A stretch of 64,000 nucleotides of DNA from DAIDKA01 sp963708865 (GCA_963708865.1 CAVPUC010000009.1:62001-126000); one strand, 5' to 3'. Positions 45,034 through 53,485 are shown, counted from the stretch's first letter. Program-made: numbers and translations. The notes: a model not told the origin generated them from the sequence alone.

Positions 45034-45889
45034 CGTAGATGACCTGCTGCGGCTCCCACTGCAGCCGTGCCCGGGCGTTCTGCGCCGTGATCGGATAGCG
45101 GCTGATCATCTGATCCTCCAGTCGCGCCGTTTGCAACGGTCCGACGGTCGTATCGACGAAGGCATCGGGGTCGAACAGGCGCGCCTCCGCGGGCGTACTG
45201 GGCCAGTGCCACGGCAGTCCCTTCACGGTCACGTCACCCTGAAGCACCATGAGCTCGACGGCCTGCGGATTGATCACCTGAACATCAAACATCGAGGGTG
45301 GTGCCTGGAAGTGCCGTCCGGCGGCGTTCACCTCAAAGGGGCGCAGCGGCTGCGGTGAAATCCGGAATATCACCTCCCCGTAGTCCAAGTTGACCACGCG
45401 CCACCCCGCCCCAAACGATACGTTGAGCCGGGTATGGCCATTCAAGGTGATGCGGCTGCCGTCGGGCAAGGTCACGGCCCGTGTTTCGCCGGCGCTGGTG
45501 CTGTAGGCCGTCACGCCCCAGGGCAAGGCGGGTGCGGCTCGATCATTGCGGTTGATCACGCCCGGCATGTGGCGATAGATCGCGACAAAGGGCATGACGG
45601 CGACCAAGCCGCCGACGCAGACCGCGACCAGAATGGCCGGGGGATACCTGCGCTTGACCTTTATCTTTGGCGGCGGCGCCTGACCGAAACCCACCGGCAC
45701 GAGCTCGGCGAGGACCGCGACGATATCCGGTCCGTGCCACAGTTTGGCAGCCTCGACGATGGCGTCGCGATGGGCGGGCGGGCCGAGCCAGCTACGCAGC
45801 TGCGACCCCTCATCGCCCTGCAGACCGCGCTCCAGGCGGGCAAGCCAGATGGCTGCCTCGGTGGCAATTCTGTCGGAGTTGCTGGCCAC
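45023..45889 (-). CDS. FecR-family anti-sigma/sigma-regulator protein, no sigma gene nearby
   Basis: The 288-residue protein has an N-terminal cytoplasmic DUF4880-like part (A-T-E-A-A-I-W-L-A-R-L), one membrane segment near residues 84-106, and a periplasmic FecR domain (T-R-A-V-T-L-P-D-G-S-R-I-T-L-N, then F-x-V and P-F-E-V-N-A-A-G-R). FecR proteins usually receive a signal from a TonB receptor and control a FecI sigma factor. Neither a sigma-70 ECF gene nor a signalling-type receptor is adjacent. The start is GTG. Confidence 0.85.
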   Translation of the reverse strand: MASNSDRIATEAAIWLARLERGLQGDEGSQLRSWLGPPAHRDAIVEAAKLWHGPDIVAVLAELVPVGFGQAPPPKIKVKRRYPPAILVAVCVGGLVAVMPFVAIYRHMPGVINRNDRAAPALPWGVTAYSTSAGETRAVTLPDGSRITLNGHTRLNVSFGAGWRVVNLDYGEVIFRISPQPLRPFEVNAAGRHFQAPPSMFDVQVINPQAVELMVLQGDVTVKGLPWHWPSTPAEARLFDPDAFVDTTVGPLQTARLEDQMISRYPITAQNARARLQWEPQQVIYVTP

Positions 45890-45989
45890 GGTCCATCGCC
45901 GCCGTTCAGGTGCAATGCGATGCAGTGTGACAGCACCGTCAGCCGCAAGGAAGTACGGCCGATCACGGAGCGCTCAGGAGTGCGGATCG

Positions 45990-46592
45990 CTAGGAGTGTT
46001 TCGACGCCTTGGCTGCGAAGTCATTGACGTTCTTGAGCATGCTCGACATCTCTTCGGCGTGCTCCTCCTCCACGGCGAGGATGTGCTCGAGCATCCGTCG
46101 CGTCGTCGCATCACGTCCTTGGAGAAAGGCCACCATCTCAGTGTAGGACTCGATGGCGATGCGCTCGGCAATCACATCTTCCTTGATCATGTCCTCAAGG
46201 GAAGTTCCGGGTTTATATTCGGAGTGGCTGCGGGAAGTGAGCCCCGCGGGATCAAAATCCGGCTCGCCGCCCAGTTGCACAATGCGCTCGGCAATCTTGT
46301 CGGCGTGTTCCTGTTCCTCTTTGGCATGCGCAAGAAATTCCTTCTTCACCGATTCTGCCAGTAGGCCGTCCGCCGCAAAATAGTGCCGCCGATAACGCAG
46401 TACGCACACCAGCTCGGTCGCCAAAGCATCGTTCAGCATCTTGATGACGGCCTGCTTGTCGGCGGTATAGTCACTGGTGACCGCGCCTTCCTCGATATGC
46501 TCGCGGGCGCGCCTGCGCAGTTCCGCGACGTCGCTCAAAAAAGGCGTCACGGCGGGCGCGTTCTGGCCGGCGGGGTTCATTTTTGCGTTCAT
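45990..46592 (-). CDS. ferritin-like (bacterioferritin/Dps-like) protein
   Basis: The 200-residue four-helix protein has the ferritin ligand pattern: E-L near residue 60, then A-K-E-E-Q-E-H-A near residues 89-96, later E-R-I-A-I-E-S-Y, and E-E-E-H-A-E-E-M near the end. It likely stores or oxidises iron under stress. The first helix carries a 35-residue N-terminal extension. A GAGG site precedes the ATG. It begins a run of stress-type genes on the minus strand. Confidence 0.85.
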   Translation of the reverse strand: MNAKMNPAGQNAPAVTPFLSDVAELRRRAREHIEEGAVTSDYTADKQAVIKMLNDALATELVCVLRYRRHYFAADGLLAESVKKEFLAHAKEEQEHADKIAERIVQLGGEPDFDPAGLTSRSHSEYKPGTSLEDMIKEDVIAERIAIESYTEMVAFLQGRDATTRRMLEHILAVEEEHAEEMSSMLKNVNDFAAKASKHS

Positions 46593-46709
46593 CGGCAGGT
46601 ATCCTCACAGATAACGGGTTGCGCGGAATGAATGGCTCACCACACTGCCACAGGCATCGCGGCACTGTGGCGGCACCCCCGAGCGATCAGAACGGGGACC
46701 CCGAACGTT

Positions 46710-46961
46710 TTACTTCGGGATGTCTTTGGCGGCGTCCTTCGCCTTCTTGGCGTGGTGATGCGCCTTAGCCTTGTGGATCTGCGCTTTGGTTTTGTCGATC
46801 GACTTGTCCGGTTGCGACTCCACCGAGGCCTTGGCCTGATCACCATATTGCTGAGCTTTCTGCGAGGTCGCCTTGGCCCCTTCCGTCACAGTCGTCCCGA
46901 CCTGGGCCAGTGCCACATTGCATGCCGCACAGGTCACCAGCGTTATCAGCAGTCTATTCAT
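46710..46961 (-). CDS. small secreted Lys/Ala-rich protein
   Basis: The 83-residue protein has a signal peptide (residues 1-19, cleavage A-L-A) and then a highly charged helical region rich in Lys, Ala, Gln and Asp with a His-rich A-K-A-H-H-H-A-K stretch. It resembles small periplasmic stress proteins only in composition. No function is known. Confidence 0.55.
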   Translation of the reverse strand: MNRLLITLVTCAACNVALAQVGTTVTEGAKATSQKAQQYGDQAKASVESQPDKSIDKTKAQIHKAKAHHHAKKAKDAAKDIPK

Positions 46962-47128
46962 GTGTTATCTCCTTCATCACGGGTCTTCATCCTGGGCGTA
47001 TGCTAGGCCCCACGGATAGGCCAGGCGGCCAGCGCGCGGTGGCGACCTTCCGTAGGATGAAACCTACAAAAAACGCAGGCGCTGCCGCCATATTGCCGGG
47101 TGCCGCGCCGCGTAGCGCAGAGGTGCCG

Positions 47129-47374
47129 TCAGGCCCGCTTGATCAGCCGCAGCACCACGATGAGGACGACGGCACCGATGGTCGCCACAATAATGGCTCC
47201 CAGCAGCCCCCCGCCGCTCGACACCCCGAGCGAACTGAACAGGAAACCGCCGACCACCGCGCCGATGATGCCGACGACGATGTCGCCCAGCACGCCAAAA
47301 CCGCCACCCTTTACCAGGACGCCGGCCAACCAGCCTGCAATCAGGCCGACCAGAACAAACCAGACAATGTTCAT
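47129..47374 (-). CDS. GlsB/YeaQ/YmgE-family stress membrane protein
   Basis: The 81-residue, three-span membrane protein has the family pattern G-L-I-A-G-W-L-A-G near residues 10-18, a G-G-G-F-G-V-L-G-D-I-V-V-G-I-I-G turn and a G-G-F-L/L-G region. Family members are induced by envelope or general stress. The start at 47374 has a weak AAAGG site. A 4-bp overlap couples it to the upstream AI-2E exporter gene. Confidence 0.9.
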   Translation of the reverse strand: MNIVWFVLVGLIAGWLAGVLVKGGGFGVLGDIVVGIIGAVVGGFLFSSLGVSSGGGLLGAIIVATIGAVVLIVVLRLIKRA

Positions 47375-48567
47375 GTTTTCACCTTTGTTGTAAGAATTTC
47401 TTCGACCGAAACGGTGCCGTCTGTCCACATGCGGAATCTCGGCTGCGCCGCATTGCGGGCCTCATTGTTGGGACCCAGGAATTCCAAGACCGCCTTGCCG
47501 CCTGGCGAATGCTTGGCGATGACTTTAAGAGCCACCAGACAGGGAGTCGCCAGCAGGATGCCGGCGACACCCCAGAACAGCCCGCCAAGCCACAGACCCA
47601 GGAATATCAGCAGCGGATTGATCTCCAGGCGCCGCCCGACGAACAGCGGCTGCACCACCTGGCCTTCGATGGTCGCGATCACCAGATAGGTGCCCGCGAC
47701 ACCGAGGATGTGGGGGATATCGCTGAAGGTCATGGAGGCGACGAAAGTGACGATCGCCAACGTTGTCGTGGCACCCGCGTAGGGAATGAAGTTCAACAAT
47801 CCGGCAACGATGCCCCACACATACGGAGTGGGCATACCCAGCAGCGTCATCGCCACGGTGGTCGTGATCCCCAACCCAAGATTGATGAGGGCGGTGGTCG
47901 CGTAAAAGCGGCCCACCTCGGCCCGGACGGCGCTGATGATGGTCAGCACGCGGGATGCATTGTGGTCATCGACAAAGGCGGCGGTCATCCGCGCCATCAT
48001 CGGTGGACCGCCGGTGAGCAGAAAAAGCGTGAGAATCACAAAGGTCAGGCTGCTCACGGCTGCACCCAGCGAGGAGCCGAGCAGGCTCGTGCCCGGGCCC
48101 GATGAGGTTGCCACCGGTGCCGCCGGCGCGGCATTGGCCGGGCGGGGCGCGATGCCGCTCAGCGTGGTGGCGGAGGTCCCCAGGTCATCCACCCGCGCAA
48201 CGATCTTCACGGCGGGCGCGAATTTGTGTTTGATGGCTCTGATGGTCTGCGGCGCCTCCTGGTACCAGTACTGCGCGGGCTTCCACATGAGCGCGACCGC
48301 CCCAACCACTATCGTCAGGGCGATCGCCAACAGCACCAGCGCGCCAATGCCCCGCGGTATGCGGCGTTTGTACAAGGCCTCGACAGGACTGGACAGAATC
48401 AAGGCGAACAGCAGCGCCAGCGCAATCGGGATGAATGCGAAATGAGCAACGTACAACAGCACGCCCAAGGCTCCGATGACCAGAAGCTTGGGCGCGCTGA
48501 GGTGCCGCATGTTGAGCGTCGCAGGCGTCCTATGACTGTGACTCTCGGGCTGCTCGTTACTGCTCAT
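47371..48567 (-). CDS. AI-2E family transporter
   Basis: The 398-residue polytopic membrane protein has about eight segments and a short hydrophilic region (residues 125-165) in the position of the family's periplasmic loop. It has the G-x-x-x-P-Y-x-G-A/F-I-x-P-x-x-G-A-like motif near G-L-L-N-F-I-P-Y-A-G. Family members export AI-2 or act as Na+/H+ or small-molecule transporters, so the substrate is uncertain. It lies in an operon with glsB. Confidence 0.87.
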   Translation of the reverse strand: MSSNEQPESHSHRTPATLNMRHLSAPKLLVIGALGVLLYVAHFAFIPIALALLFALILSSPVEALYKRRIPRGIGALVLLAIALTIVVGAVALMWKPAQYWYQEAPQTIRAIKHKFAPAVKIVARVDDLGTSATTLSGIAPRPANAAPAAPVATSSGPGTSLLGSSLGAAVSSLTFVILTLFLLTGGPPMMARMTAAFVDDHNASRVLTIISAVRAEVGRFYATTALINLGLGITTTVAMTLLGMPTPYVWGIVAGLLNFIPYAGATTTLAIVTFVASMTFSDIPHILGVAGTYLVIATIEGQVVQPLFVGRRLEINPLLIFLGLWLGGLFWGVAGILLATPCLVALKVIAKHSPGGKAVLEFLGPNNEARNAAQPRFRMWTDGTVSVEEILTTKVKT

Positions 48568-48590
48568 TCCCAGCTCCCTGCCGAGAGGTG

Positions 48591-49463
48591 TTAAGGATGC
48601 TCGTCTCGCAGGTGCCCACCCAGTGCCGCCGACAGCGATGCGATGAATGCGCCAATCACCATCGCGAGCGCGACAAAGATCGCGGTCTTGGCGGCCGCCT
48701 TGCGTGCCGCATCGGCGTCGGCTTTGACCTTGTCCTTGACCTCATTGGCAGTCGTGATGAACTCCGTCACGCGCATTTTGGCCTCATCAGGCGATACGCC
48801 GGTCTTGGCGGCCACCAGGCTAGCCAGGTAGGCCTGGTCGGCATCCGACACGGTGCCATTGGTCGCCACTGCCTGCGCGATGACATGCGTCACCTCACCG
48901 CGCACATCACCGCCCTGCGCTGTAGCTGCGGTCGGATCGGAGGGGCGAAACAGGCGATCCATGCCATACACATAGGCGGGCGAGGAGGCCCCCGCTGCGC
49001 CCTGTGCGGCCCCAGCCGCCACGCCGGTCACGGCGTGCACGCCGCCACTCACCGCCGATGACAGTGAGGACACCATGACCAGCGCTACCAGCACGGTCGC
49101 AACCGCCCAGGTGACAAACCCATGCGCGGTATCTCGAAAAAATATCTCGTGCGGATTTGTGCCGTACCACCGGGTACGCAGCCTGCCTGCGATATAGCCG
49201 CCCAACGCGGATGACACCCATTGCATGACGATGAACCAGATGGCCGTCGTGATCGCGAACGTGGTGACGGAGACGCCCTGCCCCTCCCACGGGGAGATCA
49301 TGGCAAAGCCGAGTCCGGAGCCCACTGCCAGCACGACGAGTGAGACCGCCGCCGCGACAACCGCACCCGCAATAATCGCGGACCAGGACGCAGTCGATTT
49401 CGAACCTGTCGCGGGCTGACCGGGCGCCAGCCCCGCCACGCGTGCATCTAATACCGGTTCCAT
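48591..49463 (-). CDS. integral membrane protein of unknown function
   Basis: The 290-residue protein has two early hydrophobic segments (about residues 15-37 and 55-75), a third near 120-140, a small loop, and a C-terminal segment near residues 255-280. A conserved-looking R-T-R-W-Y-G/Y-G-T-N-P-H-E-I-F-F-R-D-T-A-H-like stretch lies between helices 2 and 3. The start at ATG 49463 has AAGGAG 8 nt upstream. It lies upstream of the AI-2E exporter gene. The family is unknown to me. Confidence 0.62.
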   Translation of the reverse strand: MEPVLDARVAGLAPGQPATGSKSTASWSAIIAGAVVAAAVSLVVLAVGSGLGFAMISPWEGQGVSVTTFAITTAIWFIVMQWVSSALGGYIAGRLRTRWYGTNPHEIFFRDTAHGFVTWAVATVLVALVMVSSLSSAVSGGVHAVTGVAAGAAQGAAGASSPAYVYGMDRLFRPSDPTAATAQGGDVRGEVTHVIAQAVATNGTVSDADQAYLASLVAAKTGVSPDEAKMRVTEFITTANEVKDKVKADADAARKAAAKTAIFVALAMVIGAFIASLSAALGGHLRDEHP

Positions 49464-49482
49464 ATTCTGCTCCTTCGCGTTC

Positions 49483-49563
49483 TTAAGTATGGGAGCACAT
49501 GGCAAGCAACAGGATGATTGGAATGGGCACGCCCAGTAACCAAAGAAGTATTCCTCTACCCAT
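49483..49563 (-). CDS. 26-aa single-span membrane peptide
   Basis: A short frame encodes M-G-R-G-I-L-L-W-L-L-G-V-P-I-P-I-I-L-L-L and six more residues, a near-perfect match to a recurrent class of tiny membrane peptides with the pattern I-L-L-W-L-L-G-x-P-I-P-I-I. A GGGGAA ribosome-binding site lies about 10 nt upstream. It sits between the unknown membrane protein and a plus-strand pair of small genes. Confidence 0.65.
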   Translation of the reverse strand: MGRGILLWLLGVPIPIILLLAMCSHT

Positions 49564-49828
49564 GGTGATGTTCCCCGTAGTTGATGCGTGAAAAAAGTTC
49601 AGCCTCTGACCGGACGGCCACGATTAAGTCACGGAGCCGCGCAGCATTGATAGATGTCAAGACGCCATTTGGGGCAGGTCCAGTCCTACACGCCGGCTTG
49701 TGCCGCGCTGTAGGGTTTTTCCGACGTACCAAATCGCCACGTTGGACTGCAAAAACCGCCTGCGTCAGATCACCGTGCCGTGCAGTCAGACCCCGATATG
49801 TATGCGCGCCGCGCCAGGAGCCGTTGCA

Positions 49829-50095
49829 ATGAATGCCACCGACAAGCCGTCCGCTGAGAACGTCAAGCCGTCATCTCAAGTACAAGGAGAGGGCGACTAC
49901 GAGTCCGCGCGGCGTTTTCGCAAGGACACCGAGCAGTTTCTCAAAGGCGCGGACGTACCGGAGCTGGCGCGGCAGGCGGCGCCTAAGTCCAAGGAAGAAG
50001 CTGAGGAGCTGAAGAAGGCTGAGGAGATCGGCCGCTCACACAGCGCTACGGCAAAAGACCAGGACAAGCAGAAACCCCCGACCCCGCAGCGCTGA
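49829..50095 (+). CDS. small hydrophilic protein, paralogous to the 52.4-kb protein
   Basis: The 88-residue acidic/basic protein has G-D-Y-E-S-A, F-L-K-G-A-D-V and A-R-Q-A-A-P. The same order (S-D-Y-E-A-P, then A-R-K-A-A-P) appears in the 81-residue protein at 52387. Both have long helical charged tails. AGGAG lies 9 nt before ATG 49829. Start and relatedness are well supported; its function is not known. Possibly cytoplasmic stress proteins. Confidence 0.65.
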   Translation: MNATDKPSAENVKPSSQVQGEGDYESARRFRKDTEQFLKGADVPELARQAAPKSKEEAEELKKAEEIGRSHSATAKDQDKQKPPTPQR

Positions 50096-50096
50096 C

Positions 50097-50198
50097 ATGT
50101 TTGAACACGCCTTCGGGATGGCGTTGATTGCCATGACCGCGGTGGTGGCTGGATTCGGTGCTATCGCCACAGCCAGCTGGGACGACGAGCAGGAGTAG
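50097..50198 (+). CDS. 33-aa membrane peptide
   Basis: The frame encodes an N-terminal M-F-E-H-A-F-G, a hydrophobic stretch M-A-L-I-A-M-T-A-V-V-A-G-F-G-A-I-A and the acidic tail D-D-E-Q-E. It starts 1 nt after the stop of the 88-aa gene, so it is probably translated in the same transcript. A membrane-inserted peptide is likely. No SD is visible. Confidence 0.5.
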   Translation: MFEHAFGMALIAMTAVVAGFGAIATASWDDEQE

Positions 50199-50222
50199 CG
50201 CTCGCTCGCAAAAGGTCTTCCG

Positions 50223-51389
50223 TCACTTGAGCTTGAATCGCACCGCCACCGTCATGATTACGGGGCGTGACAGCGTATTGTTGAAATGAAAGGTCTTCGC
50301 CGCCGCAACCGCCGGTGACGTGAGTCGCGAATTAGTCGATTGGACCGCCACGGCGCCGGTCACTCGCCCTGTTGCATCCACCGTCAATCGGCACGTGACC
50401 AGTCCCTCGATGTGGCTTTTGCGCAGCGCCGGCGTGTAAAACTTCGTCAGCGGTTCTCCCGACACCCATTTGACCGCCGAGTCCTGGGCGTCCGTCAATA
50501 CCAAGGGTGCGATGTCCGCAAGCGCGCTGCTCGCCGCGGTGACCAACACTGCAGCCATGAGCATCACTCTGCCGCGGCGGCTTAGATTCACTGATGACAT
50601 GTCACTCTCCAATAGTCTCTTGAGGCGTGGGGTTAGCGTTGAGGGGGCGGCCATGCCGACGGTTGCCCGGGGTGGCTGGGCGCCAGTGGCCAGACTGACC
50701 AGCACTTCCGCGTAGCTCATCTGATCGCCCATGGCGGCGACGGCTGCTTCGTCACTGACCAGTTCGGCGATGATGGTCAGACGCCGCCGCAGCCACAGTG
50801 CGCAGGGATTGAACCAGAACACTGCCGCATAGAGTGAGGCGATCCATAAGCGATAGCAGTCGTGCTGCACGATGTGGGCGCGCTCATGGGCGATCACCGC
50901 TTTGGCCTTGCGGATGTCCCATGACTCCCACCCTTCAGGCAACAGAATGGTTGATCCGAACGACGCCGGCGCCCGGAGCTGATCGCTGACGCGCACGTCG
51001 ATCGAACCCGCCCAGCTCAAATGGATGCGTTGCGCCCTGCGTCTCAGTCGGACCGCGCTCCACAGGCCTGTGAAAAATCGCGCCAAAAGGAGCGTCGCGA
51101 CCAACAGGTACAGGTCCCACAACGCGATCTTGATCCCGAACTGTCCGGAGTGCACTGCTGCCAGCGCCTCGATTTTGCCGGCGATCTGCAGGGGAAATGC
51201 CGGCGCCGGGAATTGGACAGCAAAATCCCGCATCAACACCGGCATGGCCAGCGAGGCGAGCAGCACCACGGTCCAGATCGCCTTTTCGATCCGCAGATCC
51301 CGCACTCGCATCAGCTTGAGTAACAGCCAGATCGCGGCGAACAGTGCGACCGAGCGCAGCGTGGCTTCCAACACTACCGCAGGCATCAC
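50223..51389 (-). CDS. BlaR1/MecR1-type M56 peptidase with TonB C-terminal domain
   Basis: The 388-residue membrane protein has an M56 metallopeptidase part: several N-terminal spans, then V-I-A-H-E-R-A-H-I-V-Q-H-D with the H-E-x-x-H zinc motif near residues 167-171, and E-L-V-S-D-E-A-A-V with the third ligand. The C-terminal part reads S-H-I-E-G-L-V-T-C-R-L-T-V-D, a TonB-like C-terminal domain, rather than a penicillin-binding sensor. It is coupled (4-bp overlap) to the BlaI regulator gene. Sensing of envelope signals is likely; the signal is unknown. Confidence 0.88.
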   Translation of the reverse strand: MMPAVVLEATLRSVALFAAIWLLLKLMRVRDLRIEKAIWTVVLLASLAMPVLMRDFAVQFPAPAFPLQIAGKIEALAAVHSGQFGIKIALWDLYLLVATLLLARFFTGLWSAVRLRRRAQRIHLSWAGSIDVRVSDQLRAPASFGSTILLPEGWESWDIRKAKAVIAHERAHIVQHDCYRLWIASLYAAVFWFNPCALWLRRRLTIIAELVSDEAAVAAMGDQMSYAEVLVSLATGAQPPRATVGMAAPSTLTPRLKRLLESDMSSVNLSRRGRVMLMAAVLVTAASSALADIAPLVLTDAQDSAVKWVSGEPLTKFYTPALRKSHIEGLVTCRLTVDATGRVTGAVAVQSTNSRLTSPAVAAAKTFHFNNTLSRPVIMTVAVRFKLK

Positions 51390-51766
51390 TTGTCTCCCGC
51401 TTTGCGTTTATCGATCTTCGTAAGCAGCCGTTGCAGATCGCGCTGGTCGATGACCTTCGCCTCGACCATGCCCATCAGAACGTCATCGACCGAACCATTG
51501 CAAAACCAGTCCGCGATGCGCTGCACGGCCCGCGAGGCGACGGCCGCGCGTGGGACGGCGGCCCGATAGATAAAGGTCCGTTGTTCAACCTCATGACCGA
51601 CAAAGCCCTTCTGCTCAAGACGACTCAACACGGTTCTGACGGTCGATTCCTTGAGGGGGCGTTTCAGCAGTTGCCGAATCTGATCGGCCGTGGCATCGCC
51701 GAGCTTCCAGACAAGCTCCAGCACCTCCCGCTCGAGGTCTCCCAGGTCCGTAGGTATCTGCTTCAT
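51386..51766 (-). CDS. BlaI/MecI/CopY-family transcriptional repressor
   Basis: The 126-residue regulator has an N-terminal winged helix (L-G-D-L-E-R-E-V-L-E-L-V-W, then D-Q-I-R-Q-L-L, and S-T-V-R-T-V-L-S-R-L-E-Q-K-G-F-V). A C-terminal dimerisation part with a protease-cleavable loop follows. BlaR1-like proteases cleave these repressors. ATG 51766 is taken as start because the winged helix begins soon after it. A 6-bp palindrome 20 bp upstream is its likely operator. Confidence 0.92.
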   Translation of the reverse strand: MKQIPTDLGDLEREVLELVWKLGDATADQIRQLLKRPLKESTVRTVLSRLEQKGFVGHEVEQRTFIYRAAVPRAAVASRAVQRIADWFCNGSVDDVLMGMVEAKVIDQRDLQRLLTKIDKRKAGDK

Positions 51767-51786
51767 ATCAATGCGACGTCCAGTAG

Positions 51787-51803
51787 TGCTACATACGGTA
51801 GCA
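51787..51803. promoter_or_regulatory. candidate BlaI-type operator
   Basis: TGCTAC and GTAGCA form a perfect 6-bp inverted repeat around the 5-nt spacer ATACG. It resembles the TACTACA-NN-TGTAGTA class of BlaI/MecI sites and lies about 20 bp upstream of the regulator's own start, suiting autoregulation. Confidence 0.65.
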
Positions 51804-51891
51804 TATGCGCAGGCGATTGCAAACCCGGCATCGCGATGCGGCGCCATCGAATGTGCTAGCGTCGCCTCCCTGCCCGGAGAATCAACCGTCT

Positions 51892-52116
51892 ATGCGCCGC
51901 GCCTTCGATGTTGCCATGCGCTTGGTCAGCAGCTTGATCGGCCTCGCCATGGTTGCCGCCGGCACCGTGTGGATGCTGCAGGGACTGAATCTCGCCTTCC
52001 GCGTGGGCTTCATGGTCGGCGATAAACACTGGACCGTCTACGGTGCGATCCTGGCCCTCATCGGTATCGGCCAGGTGGTATGGAGCAACACGCGACCGCT
52101 GCTAACTCGCCCCTGA
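51892..52116 (+). CDS. 74-aa two-span membrane protein
   Basis: The protein has hydrophobic segments near residues 10-29 and 45-64 and the central R-V-G-F-M-V-G-D-K-H-W-T-V-Y-G turn. ATG 51892 has GGAG about 12 nt upstream, and the longer frame from 51805 is less likely. Divergent from BlaI by about 90 bp across the palindrome, it may be part of the same regulon. Its function is unknown. Confidence 0.6.
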   Translation: MRRAFDVAMRLVSSLIGLAMVAAGTVWMLQGLNLAFRVGFMVGDKHWTVYGAILALIGIGQVVWSNTRPLLTRP

Positions 52117-52386
52117 GCGCTCGTCGCCACACGGCAGAGCCCGGACTAAGCGCAAGAGCGCACCGCCGATCCTCGTCAGCTTCCCTGCAATGACCCAGGC
52201 GGGCGTTGGCGAGCGCCCGTAACCTACTTATTCTTAAGGCATTCTCGTCGCAGGTCTCGACCCGCAGGCCAAGCGGAAAACCGGTGATTGTAAGGACCCT
52301 CCCACGCACCCTGCCCGCTCGAGCCACCTTCGCACCGTGTGGAGCGGGTGTACCGTGCATTCGTCTAACCGGCGAGGAGAACTGTC

Positions 52387-52632
52387 GTGGACACCAGCAA
52401 AGACAAATCATTCACGGACCGCAAGATCAAGACCGCGGCCAAGATCCAGGGCAGCAGCGACTACGAGGCGCCGCGTGCGAGTGACGACACCCGGAACTTC
52501 ATCGAGACCCACGCGGTGACCAAGGTGGCGCGCAAGGCCGCACCTGGCGCAGGGGAAGAATCTGCAGACCTTCTGCCGACTGAACCCGTTGACCAAGCGC
52601 ATGACGATCGGGACGCATCGCTCAAGGTCTAA
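52387..52632 (+). CDS. 81-aa hydrophilic protein, paralogue of the 49.8-kb protein
   Basis: Starts at GTG with GAGGAG about 9 nt upstream. The sequence I-Q-G-S-S-D-Y-E-A-P then A-R-K-A-A-P-G lines up with the 88-residue protein at 49829. It is rich in Lys, Asp and Ala and likely disordered or helical. Its function is unknown. Confidence 0.62.
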   Translation: MDTSKDKSFTDRKIKTAAKIQGSSDYEAPRASDDTRNFIETHAVTKVARKAAPGAGEESADLLPTEPVDQAHDDRDASLKV

Positions 52633-52897
52633 GTAGTTGGGCGACCGCCAATCAGGCGGTCTTGGACCCGTGCGCAGCGCACCCTGACACAGGGTCAGCG
52701 CGGAGCTCTGCCGCGGGCCGCAGTGGCGTGGACTCAACCATTTTCAGGCATTGACTGCCCGGATTGCGTAGGCGCGTCCGGCGAGCGCTAATCGCGCGAG
52801 GCCGGTGACAGCCTCCCACCGATGCAAGCGTTGCACGAACCAGCGTGCGCTCTTTTGGTATCACAATACGATACCCGCAGGTTCTCATGGCGCCACT

Positions 52898-53485
52898 ATG
52901 AACGAGGAACTGGTGAAGCCATGCTGGATCGCTCAGCCTTGCCGTCGGCCGGATTGGGCCTGCGACATGAGTGGTCTGACCAATATGAATCCCGCTTGGC
53001 GAGTCGTGCTGGTCGTCGTCGGAACCGCATTGGGTGCGAAGCTTAGCGCCAATGGAGCGACCCTCCTCGGGGCCTCGCTGGGCGCGTTGGCCGGGCTTGG
53101 GCTCGGAGAAACGATCTCGCTTCGAGATGCGATTCAAAAGCTTCGGGCCGAACTCTCTGATGTGCGCACGCAAGAACTGACGCGCCAGGCGCACAGGGAT
53201 GCGCAGGCTCGCGGTTTCGCGCCGCCCCAGGCGGCAGGCCCGGTCACACAACCGGCTCCCGCGACCCCTCTGCCGTCTCAAGCGCAGTATACGCTCGAGC
53301 CTCGAGCGGTGATGAGCGCTGCAGAATCCACCCCGCTCGGCGCGCGAAGTGAGGGGACGCGCCCGGGCCCGGACGCGATGCAGAGCCGCGCCACCATTTT
53401 CGTGATCAAGGTCGGCGGCATGCCGTCAGCCGAGGCCGCGAAGAATGCGCTCGTGAGCGCGGGTCGCATGCTGGCAAAGCACTGA
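52898..53485 (+). CDS. hypothetical protein with glycine-zipper membrane segment
   Basis: The 195-residue protein has a hydrophobic stretch with Gly/Ala spacing (L-L-G-A-S-L-G-A-L-A-G-L-G-L-G) near residues 55-75, a helical charged stretch, a Pro/Ala-rich linker, and a C-terminal segment I-F-V-I-K-V-G-G-M-P. The start is uncertain (52898, 52970 or 52985). No Shine-Dalgarno sequence is obvious. I do not recognise a family. Confidence 0.5.
   Translation: MNEELVKPCWIAQPCRRPDWACDMSGLTNMNPAWRVVLVVVGTALGAKLSANGATLLGASLGALAGLGLGETISLRDAIQKLRAELSDVRTQELTRQAHRDAQARGFAPPQAAGPVTQPAPATPLPSQAQYTLEPRAVMSAAESTPLGARSEGTRPGPDAMQSRATIFVIKVGGMPSAEAAKNALVSAGRMLAKH

Noticed and set aside
52652..53281. 209-residue minus-strand frame
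   Set aside because: Arg-rich, antisense to the glycine-zipper protein, and lacks a family match.
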